64,000 nucleotides of DNA from JBHHUI01 sp965248775. GTDB lineage: Bacteria; Chloroflexota; Anaerolineae; Anaerolineales; JBHHUI01. The notes below the pieces were generated by a model that did no database searches, had not been told where the DNA came from, and saw nothing but the letters and a program-made list of their open reading frames with translations. Of this stretch, positions 45,836 to 54,567 are shown one piece after another. The stretch's first letter is position 1; each line of letters opens with the position of its first letter. The position numbers and the translations under genes were made by a program. The DNA lies in NCBI GenBank assembly GCA_965248775.1, contig OZ252150.1, positions 6,200,001-6,264,000 of the forward strand. The letters run 5' to 3'.

Positions 45836-46112
45836 ACACGATTAGAGGACGTGCTACCGCGTATGGGGGATTGGCCTTATCGCCGCCCGGCTACGCGGAC
45901 AGCAGGATCGGCAATTAATGAATCGGCGGCTGATCGGAACTATTATCGGCGCGCTCGTCGGCTGGCTCATCCTGGCACTTGGGTCTCCCTCGGGCTTCAC
46001 TGGAATCTTTATCCCCATCATCCTTGCAATCCTGGGCTATTATTTATTGCCACTCATCCGTCGTTAGTGCGCTGAGTATCAATCCGTTGAATAATCGATT
46101 TATAATCGGATC

Positions 46113-46322
46113 ATGATAGACCTTCAGAATGTCACGGGGCCAAGCACTCGTCAATTCAACTGTGATCTGTGTGGGGTGCAAATGTTACAACGCGCCTGCA
46201 AGGTTATCTGTCCGAACTGCGGCTACCGCTTCGACTGTTCGGATCTAACACTCAACTTCGAAGATAAAGCATCTCCGCGGAATTCATTCAACCAATTCAA
46301 ACCTTATGCGCATTCGTCTTGA
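46113..46322 (+). CDS. Small zinc-ribbon protein
   Basis: 69 residues with two CxxC knuckles (FNCDLCGVQM and VICPNCGYRFDCSD). Overlaps the mtaB start by 17 bases, so the two are coupled. Small zinc-ribbon proteins of this form are frequent beside translation and tRNA-modification genes; exact role unknown. Confidence 0.75.
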   Translation: MIDLQNVTGPSTRQFNCDLCGVQMLQRACKVICPNCGYRFDCSDLTLNFEDKASPRNSFNQFKPYAHSS

Positions 46323-47652
46323 TTCCGTCGGCTGTCGTCTAAATCTGGGCGAGATCGATTCCCTCGGACGCACCTTTGCTGCAGCCGGGCATCGTATCGT
46401 CGGCCCAGGCGATGCGGTCGATCTCGTAGTCTTCAACACCTGCGCGGTAACGCAGGCTGCCGGTCGGAAGTCTCGTCATGTTGTTCGGCAACTGAAGCGC
46501 GTCCATCCGACAGCATCTTTTGTGGTCACGGGGTGTTACGCCACACTGGAGCCGGAAACGACAGCTGCTCTCGGTGTTGATCTGGTAGTGGATAACGCTG
46601 GGAAAGATAATCTGCCAAGATTACTTGCCGCTGCTGGTTTGTTGCGGGATGCAGACCCAATTCCAGCGCTGGAGGCCTCCCCAATTGCGGCGCCAGAATT
46701 CGACCGGACGCGCGCCTTTGTCAAAGTCCAGGACGGTTGCGAGAATCGCTGCACGTTCTGTATTGTTACTGTCGCGCGAGGGCAGAGCCGCAGTCGTTCT
46801 CAGGCGCATATACTCGCGGAGCTCAATGAGCTTGTCGAGGCCGGCTATCAGGAAGCGGTATTGAGCGGAGTGCATCTGGGCTCGTATGGGCACGACCGGG
46901 GCAATGCAAATGGACTGAAGCAATTGGTGCAATTGATACTGACGGAAACGGGATTGCCCCGTCTGCGACTTTCGTCGCTCGAGCCTTGGGACCTGGATGC
47001 CGAGTTTTTTTCTCTTTGGAAGGAGCCCCGCCTGCTTCCGCATTTGCATCTCCCTTTGCAGAGCGGCTGCGATGCGACCTTACAGCGCATGGCACGCCGC
47101 ACGGATCAGCTGCGCTTCTCGAAGTTAATGAGGCAGGCGCGTGCTGCCATCCCAGGGTTTTCGATCACGACAGATGTCATCGTAGGCTTTCCCGGCGAGA
47201 CAGACGCGGAGTTTGAAGAATCAATTGCGTTTATCGAAGCAATGAACTTTGCCCGTCTGCATATCTTTCGCTACTCCCGTCGCGAAGGAACAGCGGCTGC
47301 AAATATGCCCAATCAGGTTCCCGCCGATGTGATGCAGGCGCGCAGTAAACGCATGCACGCCCTTGGCGCTGAACTGGAACGCGACTTTCAAGATCGTTTT
47401 GTAGGGACAACCCAGGCAGTGCTCTGGGAGCAGAGTGAGCCGTTTGGACTTGGACAGCGTTGGAGCGGATTGACGGACAACTACTTACGTGTGATCACAG
47501 AAACAACAGCAGACGTTGATTTGAAAAATCGGATAACCGCAGTGGAATTGATTGAAGTATTGCCCGGGGCGATTGTTGCAAGCATTTCTGATTTAGGGCA
47601 AAACCGCTGGGGAGCGGGGCCACAAAGTTCTCTTTCTATCCTTGGGCCATAG
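46306..47652 (+). CDS. mtaB: tRNA (t6A37) methylthiotransferase
   Basis: 448 residues. N-terminal UPF0004 domain with cluster cysteines in GCRLN, NTCAVT and TGCYATLEP; radical-SAM CxxxCxxC at Cys145, 149 and 152 (CENRCTFCI); C-terminal TRAM-like region. Inserts a methylthio group on t6A at position 37 of tRNAs reading ANN codons. Convergent with the endonuclease V gene. Confidence 0.9.
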   Translation: MRIRLDSVGCRLNLGEIDSLGRTFAAAGHRIVGPGDAVDLVVFNTCAVTQAAGRKSRHVVRQLKRVHPTASFVVTGCYATLEPETTAALGVDLVVDNAGKDNLPRLLAAAGLLRDADPIPALEASPIAAPEFDRTRAFVKVQDGCENRCTFCIVTVARGQSRSRSQAHILAELNELVEAGYQEAVLSGVHLGSYGHDRGNANGLKQLVQLILTETGLPRLRLSSLEPWDLDAEFFSLWKEPRLLPHLHLPLQSGCDATLQRMARRTDQLRFSKLMRQARAAIPGFSITTDVIVGFPGETDAEFEESIAFIEAMNFARLHIFRYSRREGTAAANMPNQVPADVMQARSKRMHALGAELERDFQDRFVGTTQAVLWEQSEPFGLGQRWSGLTDNYLRVITETTADVDLKNRITAVELIEVLPGAIVASISDLGQNRWGAGPQSSLSILGP

Positions 47653-47670
47653 CACTTGCACGTTCATGCG

Positions 47671-48363
47671 TTAAGCCCTCTCACCAACCGGCAGCTTTGC
47701 GCCACCGGCCACACGGTGCGCCCAGTGGGTGGGTTCAGGTAAGCGGTAACGTGTAGCGCATGCGAGGGTGAGTTTTACACTCATATCCACATCGATCAGA
47801 TTCCCGGGCGAGATGTACACCGGCTTTACATTCTCACGCGTGCGCACAACAGCCCCAATCAGGAGGTTCGAATCTTTTTGGTCGGTGAGCGGCGCTACTT
47901 CGCCTTTTGCCGCTCCCGGCTCAGAGTGGCGACCATACAGTCGCGATTTCGCCACACCGATAGTGGGGCGCTGCAACCACAAGCCAACATGCGCCGCAAG
48001 ACCAATGCCGCGCGGATGGGCAATGCCTTGGCCGTCGACGAAGATCACATCCGGCAAGCGAGCGCCGCCAGCGAGCATATCCCAGGCAGCCAGAATCACG
48101 GGCGCCTCTCGGAAACTGAGCAATCCGGGAATATAAGGCATTTGGACAGGTGCCTGCGCTGTCACAGATGTGATTGGAACCAAAGCGGGATAGGTCAGCA
48201 CGACAATTGCCGCCTTCGCCCGGTTCTTTGTCGGAAAGCTGACATCCACGCCACCAACAAAATTTATCGGGCGGTCGTCCCAGGCAAGAATTAGATCGGC
48301 GCGTAGTTTTTTCTGTAATTGCCGTGCCTCCGCTGGAGGCAGGTCCCACCGATGTAGTATCAT
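47671..48363 (-). CDS. nfi: Endonuclease V
   Basis: 230 residues from ATG 48363 (GAGGTG upstream); the longer frame reads into the IS1 element. Conserved FVGGVDVSF (catalytic Asp), PDVIFVDGQGIAHPRGIGLA (Asp/His) and YISPGNLIDVDMSVKL. Nicks DNA 3' to deaminated bases such as hypoxanthine. Divergent from the DUF3105 gene, whose first codons carry the IS1 insertion. Confidence 0.9.
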   Translation of the reverse strand: MILHRWDLPPAEARQLQKKLRADLILAWDDRPINFVGGVDVSFPTKNRAKAAIVVLTYPALVPITSVTAQAPVQMPYIPGLLSFREAPVILAAWDMLAGGARLPDVIFVDGQGIAHPRGIGLAAHVGLWLQRPTIGVAKSRLYGRHSEPGAAKGEVAPLTDQKDSNLLIGAVVRTRENVKPVYISPGNLIDVDMSVKLTLACATRYRLPEPTHWAHRVAGGAKLPVGERA

Positions 48364-48420
48364 TTCGTGCACCTCACTCAATATACAATGGATGATCATA
48401 TGCTTGATTGCCGAAAAAAC

Positions 48421-49239
48421 GGTAGTGGTTACATGGTAACTGATGGGGACCACGCTGTATTGTAGTAATGGAGATACAACTTGAGTACAGCTTCATGGTA
48501 AACGTCGGACTTGGAGAAAGAAAGAGTTTTGCGCACGAAGCGAGCCAGTCTCTGGCGCAAGGTGTTGTTCCAGCGTTCCACGTGAGATGTCTGGCCGCTT
48601 TCTTTGCCGACACTTTGGTGAGTGTCGTTTGGTAAAACCTTCTGGTAAGCGTGCCAGAAGTCGCTGAAGGAGCAACACGCTTTGTAGGATGCTGGGATGG
48701 ATTTCCATAACGCGCGACAACTTTTTTCACTGCGGTCGCCAATAAAATAGGCCACCACTTGGCGCGTGCGCCGACACAGCGCGACCCATATCCAACGTTT
48801 ATCGTTTTTTGTGCGTACAAATGACCATAATTCATCCAATTCCAGCACATCATCCGTTTTTACGGTTTCTAAAGTGTCAGCCAGGTTCGGCATAGCGCCG
48901 GCCTTCTCCAGAATCCAGCGTGCTAATGTCTGCCGCGCGATGCCAAAGATGCGCTCAATGCCGCGCATACTGGCTCGCTCTCGATAGGTGCGTAGGACAA
49001 ATTCTCTGATGAACTCAGGATAAGAACGGCTTTGCGGTTCCAACATTCCATAAGCGGCGCAATCGAGACAATGAAACTTCTGACCGCCTTTATAGTCTGT
49101 ACCATTCTTGACAATGTTGAGGCTCCTGCACTTTGAACACTCATGCGTGATGACACTCTGGATCATTTTGGCGCTCCTCTGTTTGGCAGGCCAACAACTT
49201 ACTTTTTCCAGACTCATCAGTCAACATGTAACCACTACC
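48421..49239 (-). mobile_element. IS1-family element, copy 1
   Basis: 819 bp, terminal repeat GGTAGTGGTTACATG inverted at the other end, 8-bp target duplication GAAAAAAC (48413-48420, 49240-49247). The same element is at 53468-54286 in the opposite orientation, equal in length and transposase. Confidence 0.9.
48429..49166 (-). CDS. IS1-family transposase, copy 1
   Basis: 245 residues from ATG 49166 (GAGGAG upstream). Single-ORF IS1 type: zinc-ribbon N-terminus (HECSKCRSLNIV, FHCLDCAAYG), HTH (GIERIFGIARQTLARWI), DDE core LELDELWSF, FSDFWHAYQKV and SHVERWNNTLRQRL. Protein identical to copy 2. Confidence 0.9.
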   Translation of the reverse strand: MIQSVITHECSKCRSLNIVKNGTDYKGGQKFHCLDCAAYGMLEPQSRSYPEFIREFVLRTYRERASMRGIERIFGIARQTLARWILEKAGAMPNLADTLETVKTDDVLELDELWSFVRTKNDKRWIWVALCRRTRQVVAYFIGDRSEKSCRALWKSIPASYKACCSFSDFWHAYQKVLPNDTHQSVGKESGQTSHVERWNNTLRQRLARFVRKTLSFSKSDVYHEAVLKLYLHYYNTAWSPSVTM

Positions 49240-49925
49240 GAAAAAACAAACGACCCGTCCTCGTAGCGCTCGCGGTTCTCATTGGCGCAACTTTAGCCTG
49301 CGGGGGCAGCACGCCGGAAGAGCCCGCCGTCGAAGTGAACCTCGAACCAACCCCAACTCGTCGTGCACTCGGGGGCGCAACTGCAATTTCGGCTGCGCCG
49401 ACTCCGGAGCCTTTGACCGAAGAAGATTCACAGACAAGTGAAGGCATCTTCGTGCCCACAGAACCTTCCGGAGCGATTACGATTTCCTTAGAGTATCCGG
49501 TATTTGACGAAGGACGGGGGCATGTTGAGCGGGGCGTTAACGCAGACTATGCGCACTTCCCACCTTCGTCCGGACTCCATTGGCCTGTATGGGTTGAAGA
49601 AGCAGGGATGTATATCGACGCGATCCCCCCGGAGGCTTGGGTACACAATTTAGAACATGGTTGGGTGGTAGTGGCCTTCAACTGCCCGGATGGTTGTTCG
49701 GATACTGAGGATCAGCTACTGGGCTTGTTCGATGTCGCTCCAGACTCCCAATATGGCTATCCGAAGTTGCTCATCTTTCCCAATGATCGTTTGCCGACGA
49801 AGATTGTGGCGCTAGCGTGGGGATGGGAACTTGATCTAGCGGAATTCGATCAGGATGCGCTGCTGGATTTCTACAACCGGCATGTTGACGATGGGCCGGA
49901 AGACGCACCGTGATACGTCGGAGTA

Positions 49926-50783
49926 TTACTGAAAACTTGGGAAGATTGTATAGAACTTGTCCAATCCTGTACGATCGCCAATCTGTAGGTCACCAGTTTC
50001 GAGAGATTTGTTGAAGCTCTGAATCTGCCGTAATCCCTTTTCGAACGTCACTGAATTTAATTTCAATACCAGTCCGGCATCTGCAGTGACCTCCGGCTCG
50101 GCGGAAAGCTTTCCGTCCATCACCCGGATCGACTTCGGACTGACACCCGGGTCTGTGAAGTCGAAGGTGGCACCCATTTCTTTGCCTGCAGCTGCGTCCT
50201 GATCCACGAAGAATTGTAAAATGCTGCCCGTCATATTCGCGAGGTAACCGTCCGTGAGCTCCGCACTCGGGACCGGTTCCGCGTCCCCCAAATGAATCCG
50301 GGCCTGGAGAAACTCGCTATATTCATGATTGCGACAGATCGATAGACCTGCTGAGAATGGAATCCAACCTATTCCCACCAGGGGTTGCCACATCATCCTT
50401 TCCAGATCTGCATCTGTAAACCCGGCCACTATCCGACGGATGTCAGCCCAGGTGGCTTTCATTTCTGCGACAGATTCTGCCGGTGTTTGATTCTGTGGCC
50501 GCTTCGCAAATTCGGCTTCATTCCAACTTCCCAAATCAAGGATTTTGATCTGCTCTTCGGGCGGCATCTCTTCACCGATCTCCAAGGGTCGAGCTATTAG
50601 ATCGCGGTCGAAGTAGGCGAGATGGTAAGGTACATCTGCGAGGATCCAGTCCGGGCCGTGCTTGCGGTCCCAGGCATCCGCCGCTGCTACATTGGTGAAT
50701 ACTGTATCAATGAGTGTCCACATATCTTCCTGGAGCCTCATCAATTCATTGAGCTGCGCGCGTTCCTGAGATTCCATTCTCAT
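49926..50783 (-). CDS. DinB/MDMPI-like protein with C-terminal SCP2 domain
   Basis: 285 residues. N-terminal four-helix region (LADVPYHLAYFDRDLI, ICRNHEYSEFLQARIHLGDA) of the maleylpyruvate-isomerase/DinB type, and a C-terminal SCP2 sterol-carrier-like domain (GATFDFTDPGVSPKSIRV, DLQIGDRTGLDKFYTIF). Good RBS (GAGGAG). Possibly thiol-dependent isomerase or lipid-binding; unproven. Confidence 0.75.
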   Translation of the reverse strand: MRMESQERAQLNELMRLQEDMWTLIDTVFTNVAAADAWDRKHGPDWILADVPYHLAYFDRDLIARPLEIGEEMPPEEQIKILDLGSWNEAEFAKRPQNQTPAESVAEMKATWADIRRIVAGFTDADLERMMWQPLVGIGWIPFSAGLSICRNHEYSEFLQARIHLGDAEPVPSAELTDGYLANMTGSILQFFVDQDAAAGKEMGATFDFTDPGVSPKSIRVMDGKLSAEPEVTADAGLVLKLNSVTFEKGLRQIQSFNKSLETGDLQIGDRTGLDKFYTIFPSFQ

Positions 50784-51077
50784 TCTCTCCTCTTTTCAAT
50801 ATACAAGGTGTTTGAATATAGATATTTTCTCACACCTTTGCGGTCGGTTTCACACACCGGGGATGTCAAGCGAACTAGTTTACTGCCCTTACAACTCTGT
50901 GCGGTAGTGGCGAACTCTACTTAACACATTTGACTGCAATAAGTACGGCTCCTCTGCGTATTCCCGTCCAATCGTATATGAGATTCCACCTATCTTGTGT
51001 CGGAACTTGCATGGGAACATAAGTTCTCATAGAATAGGTTTGCAACACTACGTCCAGAGGGGAGCAGATATGTAGCT

Positions 51078-51491
51078 ATGTCCTTCTTCAAATTTCTTCG
51101 CAACCTGATCTCTCCACCTCCATCTGACAAGTTGACGTTTGAACTCGATCCCGAGGTCACGCCGCTCCTCGATCATTTGGCTATCCGCCGCCAGCGTACA
51201 AAGGGTCAAATCGTAAACGACCTCATCAAGGATGCCAGTGACAAGGATGTACAAACCGGTCAATTCGTCCAGATTTGGGATGATCTCACTCCCCGCCAAA
51301 AGGATGTCACAGCCTATATTTGCCTGGGTCACAACAACAAGCAAATCGCCGAGCAACTTTTTATATCAAACGAAACAGTCAAGACCCATGTTCAAAACGT
51401 ATTCAGAAAATTCAACGTTCATCGAAAAGGTGAATTGCGCGATTTGCTTGCAGATTGGGATTTTAGCTCATGGGACATCAAAATAATCTGA
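51078..51491 (+). CDS. LuxR-type helix-turn-helix regulator
   Basis: 137 residues. Residues 66-125 form a GerE/LuxR HTH: WDDLTPRQKDVTAYICLGHN, EQLFISNETVKTHVQNVF. The N-terminal 60 residues contain a hydrophilic LDPEVTPLLDHLAIRR segment but no recognisable receiver or kinase domain, so it is a short orphan regulator. Confidence 0.8.
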   Translation: MSFFKFLRNLISPPPSDKLTFELDPEVTPLLDHLAIRRQRTKGQIVNDLIKDASDKDVQTGQFVQIWDDLTPRQKDVTAYICLGHNNKQIAEQLFISNETVKTHVQNVFRKFNVHRKGELRDLLADWDFSSWDIKII

Positions 51492-51529
51492 CCTCAAGAT
51501 ATAGCCTATAACTACAGTTACGTGCCTAT

Positions 51530-51670
51530 ATGAATATATTTACTAAGAGAATATTAGCTTTTTCCGTATTGCATTTCACAGTGTTATTAACAAGCATTGT
51601 GGTTAATTTTTCACTTGGTATGAGCCGTTTTGATTCTCCAGAAATGAAGGAAAGCTTGCTTGAGATCTAG
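51530..51670 (+). CDS. Possible truncated small membrane protein
   Basis: 46-residue frame with a single hydrophobic segment (ILAFSVLHFTVLLTSIVVNF) followed by SLGMSRFDSP. The composition looks like the start of a small membrane protein cut short by the adjacent IS91-type debris. No strong RBS. Confidence 0.35.
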   Translation: MNIFTKRILAFSVLHFTVLLTSIVVNFSLGMSRFDSPEMKESLLEI

Positions 51671-52092
51671 GAAATTATACTTTTTTGTGCTGCACTTCCC
51701 GCAGCACAAAGGCGATGCAATTCACTGTCTTTTTGAAGAGTCGTGCCATCACCCGCTGCTGAAAGGGGTGTGGAAAACAGCCGCTTTTCGATGACCAGGC
51801 AGCCCGAAAAGTGTCAGCGTGAGAAACGCAGACCGGTCAGGCGAGTACACAGTCCAGCCCAGTACCGCACAGTCACCCAGTCACGTATGCACTGGGTCGT
51901 GACGTGCAGACTGCGTCGTGAAACGAACTGGGTCGGTATGTGTACTGCACTGGGTGGTGAGATCCATGGCCTTTCAGGAAGTGTCGTAGAAGGCGAAAGC
52001 GAGTTGGGCGAAGCGAGCAGGGCGGGCGGCAAGACGGGCGGAGAGTGCATCGCGGGCCGCCTTGCGCTGGCGGTGGGTTTCGAGCCAGCGCT
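51671..52092. other. Non-coding flank of the IS91 relic
   Basis: About 420 bases holding a GTGCTGC/GCAGCAC hairpin at 51687-51707 and a cluster of ACTGGGT palindromes (51849-51955). No gene that I can support; presumably the terminal region of the IS91-type element. Confidence 0.5.
51849..51955. repeat. ACTGGGT palindrome cluster, left copy
   Basis: Several ACCCAGT/ACTGGGT arms with small loops. The segment TGACGTGCAGACTGCGTCG.. to ..ACTGGGTCGGTATG reappears in reverse complement at 53299-53366, and its CCCAGTACCGCACAGTCACC part at 55464-55490. Confidence 0.75.
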
Positions 52093-52417
52093 TCACGTGT
52101 GCCCCTGTAGGGGGGGTATCCAGACATGGCCGCGTTGGGGCTCCCAGATTTCAACTAATTCCATGATGCATCCGCATTTCTGGCATTCGAGCGGGTCGTA
52201 GCCGAAGCTTGCTTCACCTGCCCTGCCGGCAGGCACGGGTTATGCGTTCGCGCCAGGTGAGGGTCTTAAAAAAAGTAGCCAAAGGCTCCAGGTCAAAGAG
52301 CGGCATTTGGAGCCGGAGGACTTCGAGGGCTGTGTTTGCGATTTCTGCCCACTTTGCTTTGACATTGCGAGCATAGAGACCAGCGTGGCGGACGAGTTGC
52401 GTGCCTTTGGGAGGGAT

Positions 52418-52445
52418 ACCCAGTCCCGTCCCGGTCCTGGACGGG
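52418..52445. repeat. 28-bp hairpin element in the IS91 relic
   Basis: ACCCAGT followed by a CCCGTCC/GGACGGG hairpin. Exact removal of 28 bp restores F-I-S-L-L-V-P-H then I-P-P-K-G-T-Q. Matches 53187-53214 with one difference. Confidence 0.8.
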
Positions 52446-52548
52446 GTGTGGCACCAGGAGGGAGATGAATTCGAGCGGTGAAAGACTGACATCGCGACGT
52501 AAGCCGGTAGCGGTCTCGCGATACCAAAACTGCACCCGCCGTCCATCA

Positions 52549-52670
52549 CCCAGTCACGAATGAACTGGGTCGCACAGTCACGTGCGGACTGCATCGTGAT
52601 GATGAATGCACTGGGTCATACAGTCACGTGCGGACTGCATCGTGATGACGAATGCACTGGGTCGTGATAC
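52549..52670. repeat. Tandem 46-bp palindromic repeats in the IS91 relic
   Basis: Two near-identical 46-bp units begin at 52575 and 52621, each with GCATCGTGATGA..GAATGC hairpin and ending ACTGGGT, flanked by another ACCCAGT..ACTGGGT arm pair. Lies between codons for GHPPLATSHI and QFWYRETATG. Confidence 0.75.
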
Positions 52671-52946
52671 TGAGTGATGTGAGACGTGGCGAGGGGCGGA
52701 TGGCCGAGGTAGCGCCCGATATACTTTGCGGCTTCGAGGCCTTTGGGGTAGAAGCTGTCTGTGTAGACCTGAAATCCCCGGTATTTTCGATAGATTTTGT
52801 CGATGGTAGCGCGCAAGTCTGTATCGTGAGGACGCAAACGCCGAAGTTCCTTGCAAAGTAGATAGCGCCACTTCGCTGCTAACTTACCGCCGGGGATGGC
52901 ATCAACTTCGATCCAGGCGTTGTCGCGGTTAAGGCCGCCCTTCGTC

Positions 52947-53001
52947 ACCCAGTCCCAAAAGCCCAGTAGCGAACGAACTGGGTCGCTATACTGGGTTGGG
53001 A
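52947..53001. repeat. Nested palindrome in the IS91 relic
   Basis: TCCCAA..TTGGGA encloses CCCAGTAGCGA..TCGCTATACTGGG, itself containing ACTGGG. The inserted block keeps the frame between YVHL and TKGGLN, adding about 20 codons. Confidence 0.7.
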
Positions 53002-53186
53002 TAACGAGATGGACGTAGGGTTTAAATCCCAAATCCCGGCCAAAGGTGTGGCAGGTATAGATCATGCCGATGCGCAGGCCGGGGTGATCATCTTCTACGA
53101 CCTGGCGGACGGCTTCGGCGGCGACTTTAAGCATGACATCGAGTAGACGGCGATCAGCATGGCATGTCTGGCGGAGTTCCTGAGCG

Positions 53187-53214
53187 ACCCAGTCCCGTCC
53201 CGGTTCTGGACGGG
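53187..53214. repeat. 28-bp hairpin element, second copy
   Basis: Same sequence as 52418-52445 with one base change; inserted after LHLTLT and before QELRQTC of the IS91 transposase. Confidence 0.8.
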
Positions 53215-53298
53215 GTGGTAAGCGTGAGGTGTAGATGCGGCACGTCGAGTAGTTCCTGCGCGATGCGATTGACCCACTCATCGGTACGAACCTTGCCA

Positions 53299-53366
53299 CA
53301 TACCGACCCAGTTCATTCGGTACTGGGTACCGACCCAGTTCGTTTCACGACGCAGTCTGCACGTCA
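53299..53366. repeat. ACTGGGT palindrome cluster, inverted copy
   Basis: Reverse complement of the core of 51849-51955, with an extra ACCCAGTTC..GGTACTGGGT unit inserted. Separated by the IS3/IS1 nest from its continuation at 55464-55490. Confidence 0.75.
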
Positions 53367-53467
53367 CAGAGTGAAGTGCGCAACTGGCATTACCCTGGTT
53401 TAGTGGACAACGAGATAAGATAGATTCACAGATCAGGGAGGACCCAAATGAGTACATACCGGAAGAC

Positions 53468-54286
53468 GGTAGTGGTTACATGTTGACTGATGAGTCTGGA
53501 AAAAGTAAGTTGTTGGCCTGCCAAACAGAGGAGCGCCAAAATGATCCAGAGTGTCATCACGCATGAGTGTTCAAAGTGCAGGAGCCTCAACATTGTCAAG
53601 AATGGTACAGACTATAAAGGCGGTCAGAAGTTTCATTGTCTCGATTGCGCCGCTTATGGAATGTTGGAACCGCAAAGCCGTTCTTATCCTGAGTTCATCA
53701 GAGAATTTGTCCTACGCACCTATCGAGAGCGAGCCAGTATGCGCGGCATTGAGCGCATCTTTGGCATCGCGCGGCAGACATTAGCACGCTGGATTCTGGA
53801 GAAGGCCGGCGCTATGCCGAACCTGGCTGACACTTTAGAAACCGTAAAAACGGATGATGTGCTGGAATTGGATGAATTATGGTCATTTGTACGCACAAAA
53901 AACGATAAACGTTGGATATGGGTCGCGCTGTGTCGGCGCACGCGCCAAGTGGTGGCCTATTTTATTGGCGACCGCAGTGAAAAAAGTTGTCGCGCGTTAT
54001 GGAAATCCATCCCAGCATCCTACAAAGCGTGTTGCTCCTTCAGCGACTTCTGGCACGCTTACCAGAAGGTTTTACCAAACGACACTCACCAAAGTGTCGG
54101 CAAAGAAAGCGGCCAGACATCTCACGTGGAACGCTGGAACAACACCTTGCGCCAGAGACTGGCTCGCTTCGTGCGCAAAACTCTTTCTTTCTCCAAGTCC
54201 GACGTTTACCATGAAGCTGTACTCAAGTTGTATCTCCATTACTACAATACAGCGTGGTCCCCATCAGTTACCATGTAACCACTACC
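53468..54286 (+). mobile_element. IS1-family element, copy 2
   Basis: 819 bp, 8-bp target duplication CGGAAGAC (53460-53467, 54287-54294), inserted in codon 5-7 of IS3 orfA. Same length and transposase as copy 1, hence recent transposition. Confidence 0.9.
53541..54278 (+). CDS. IS1-family transposase, copy 2
   Basis: 245 residues, identical to the protein of copy 1 (48429-49166), intact zinc-ribbon, HTH and DDE core. Confidence 0.9.
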   Translation: MIQSVITHECSKCRSLNIVKNGTDYKGGQKFHCLDCAAYGMLEPQSRSYPEFIREFVLRTYRERASMRGIERIFGIARQTLARWILEKAGAMPNLADTLETVKTDDVLELDELWSFVRTKNDKRWIWVALCRRTRQVVAYFIGDRSEKSCRALWKSIPASYKACCSFSDFWHAYQKVLPNDTHQSVGKESGQTSHVERWNNTLRQRLARFVRKTLSFSKSDVYHEAVLKLYLHYYNTAWSPSVTM

Positions 54287-54567
54287 CGGAAGACATACAC
54301 GCGCGAATTCAAGGTCGAAGCCGTTCGGTTATCGTATGATAGCGACACAGCGGTTGAGCAGCTTGCTTTGGATTTGGGAGTAAGTAGTAGCAGTCTGAAT
54401 CGCTGGCGGGCTGAATACGCGGCTGATGGAGCGCAGGCATTTCCCGGAAAGGGAAAGCCGAAGGAGCGCGACCGCGAGCTGGCGGAGTTGAAGCGCGAAT
54501 TGCACGTGGTGCGCCAGGAACGGGACATCCTAAAAAAAGCCATGGCGGTGTTTGCGCGCGAGCAGAA

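Larger units (their letters stand above)
44575..45858 (+). mobile_element. IS1-like (long ORF) insertion sequence
   Basis: 1284 bp. Termini GGTAGGACATCCTCTAA (left) and, inverted, GGTAGCACGTCCTCTAA (right); 8-bp target duplication GCGTATGG at 44567-44574 and 45859-45866. Carries one transposase gene with a 28-bp hairpin inserted in frame. Confidence 0.85.
44416..46067 (+). pseudogene. Four-helix membrane protein split by an IS1-like element
   Basis: The GTG start at 44416 has AGAGAGGAA upstream. The 5' part (44416-44574) gives two hydrophobic segments (LIGSYLLFFIVGGAIFGAL). After removing the IS and one GCGTATGG copy the frame continues from 45867 (GIGLIAARLRGQQDRQL) into MNRRLIGTIIGALVGWLILA and a fourth helix ending LPLIRR. 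Rejoined length is 119 residues. The 3' part could still be read from the ATG at 45918 as a 49-residue protein. Function unknown; not clearly a named family. Confidence 0.75.
48388..49913 (+). pseudogene. DUF3105 lipoprotein, signal peptide split by IS1
   Basis: The original start (ATG 48388 or in-frame 48400) is separated from the rest by IS1 at 48421. Removing the IS and one GAAAAAAC copy gives MLDCRKNKRPVLVALAVLIG then ATLAC, a lipoprotein signal. The mature part has a Pro/Thr/Glu-rich linker and a DUF3105 domain (DYAHFPPSSGLHWPVW, WVHNLEHGWVVVAFN). An open frame enters from inside the IS (ATG 49143) and still carries the whole lipobox, so expression as a chimera is possible. Confidence 0.85.

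Noticed and set aside
51687..51707. Rho-independent terminator hairpin
   Set aside because: GTGCTGC/GCAGCAC stem lacks a downstream T-tract in either direction.
51849..53366. Possible CRISPR array from repeated ACTGGGT motifs
   Set aside because: No regular repeat/spacer spacing, units are palindromic and lie inside a transposase gene, and there are no cas genes.
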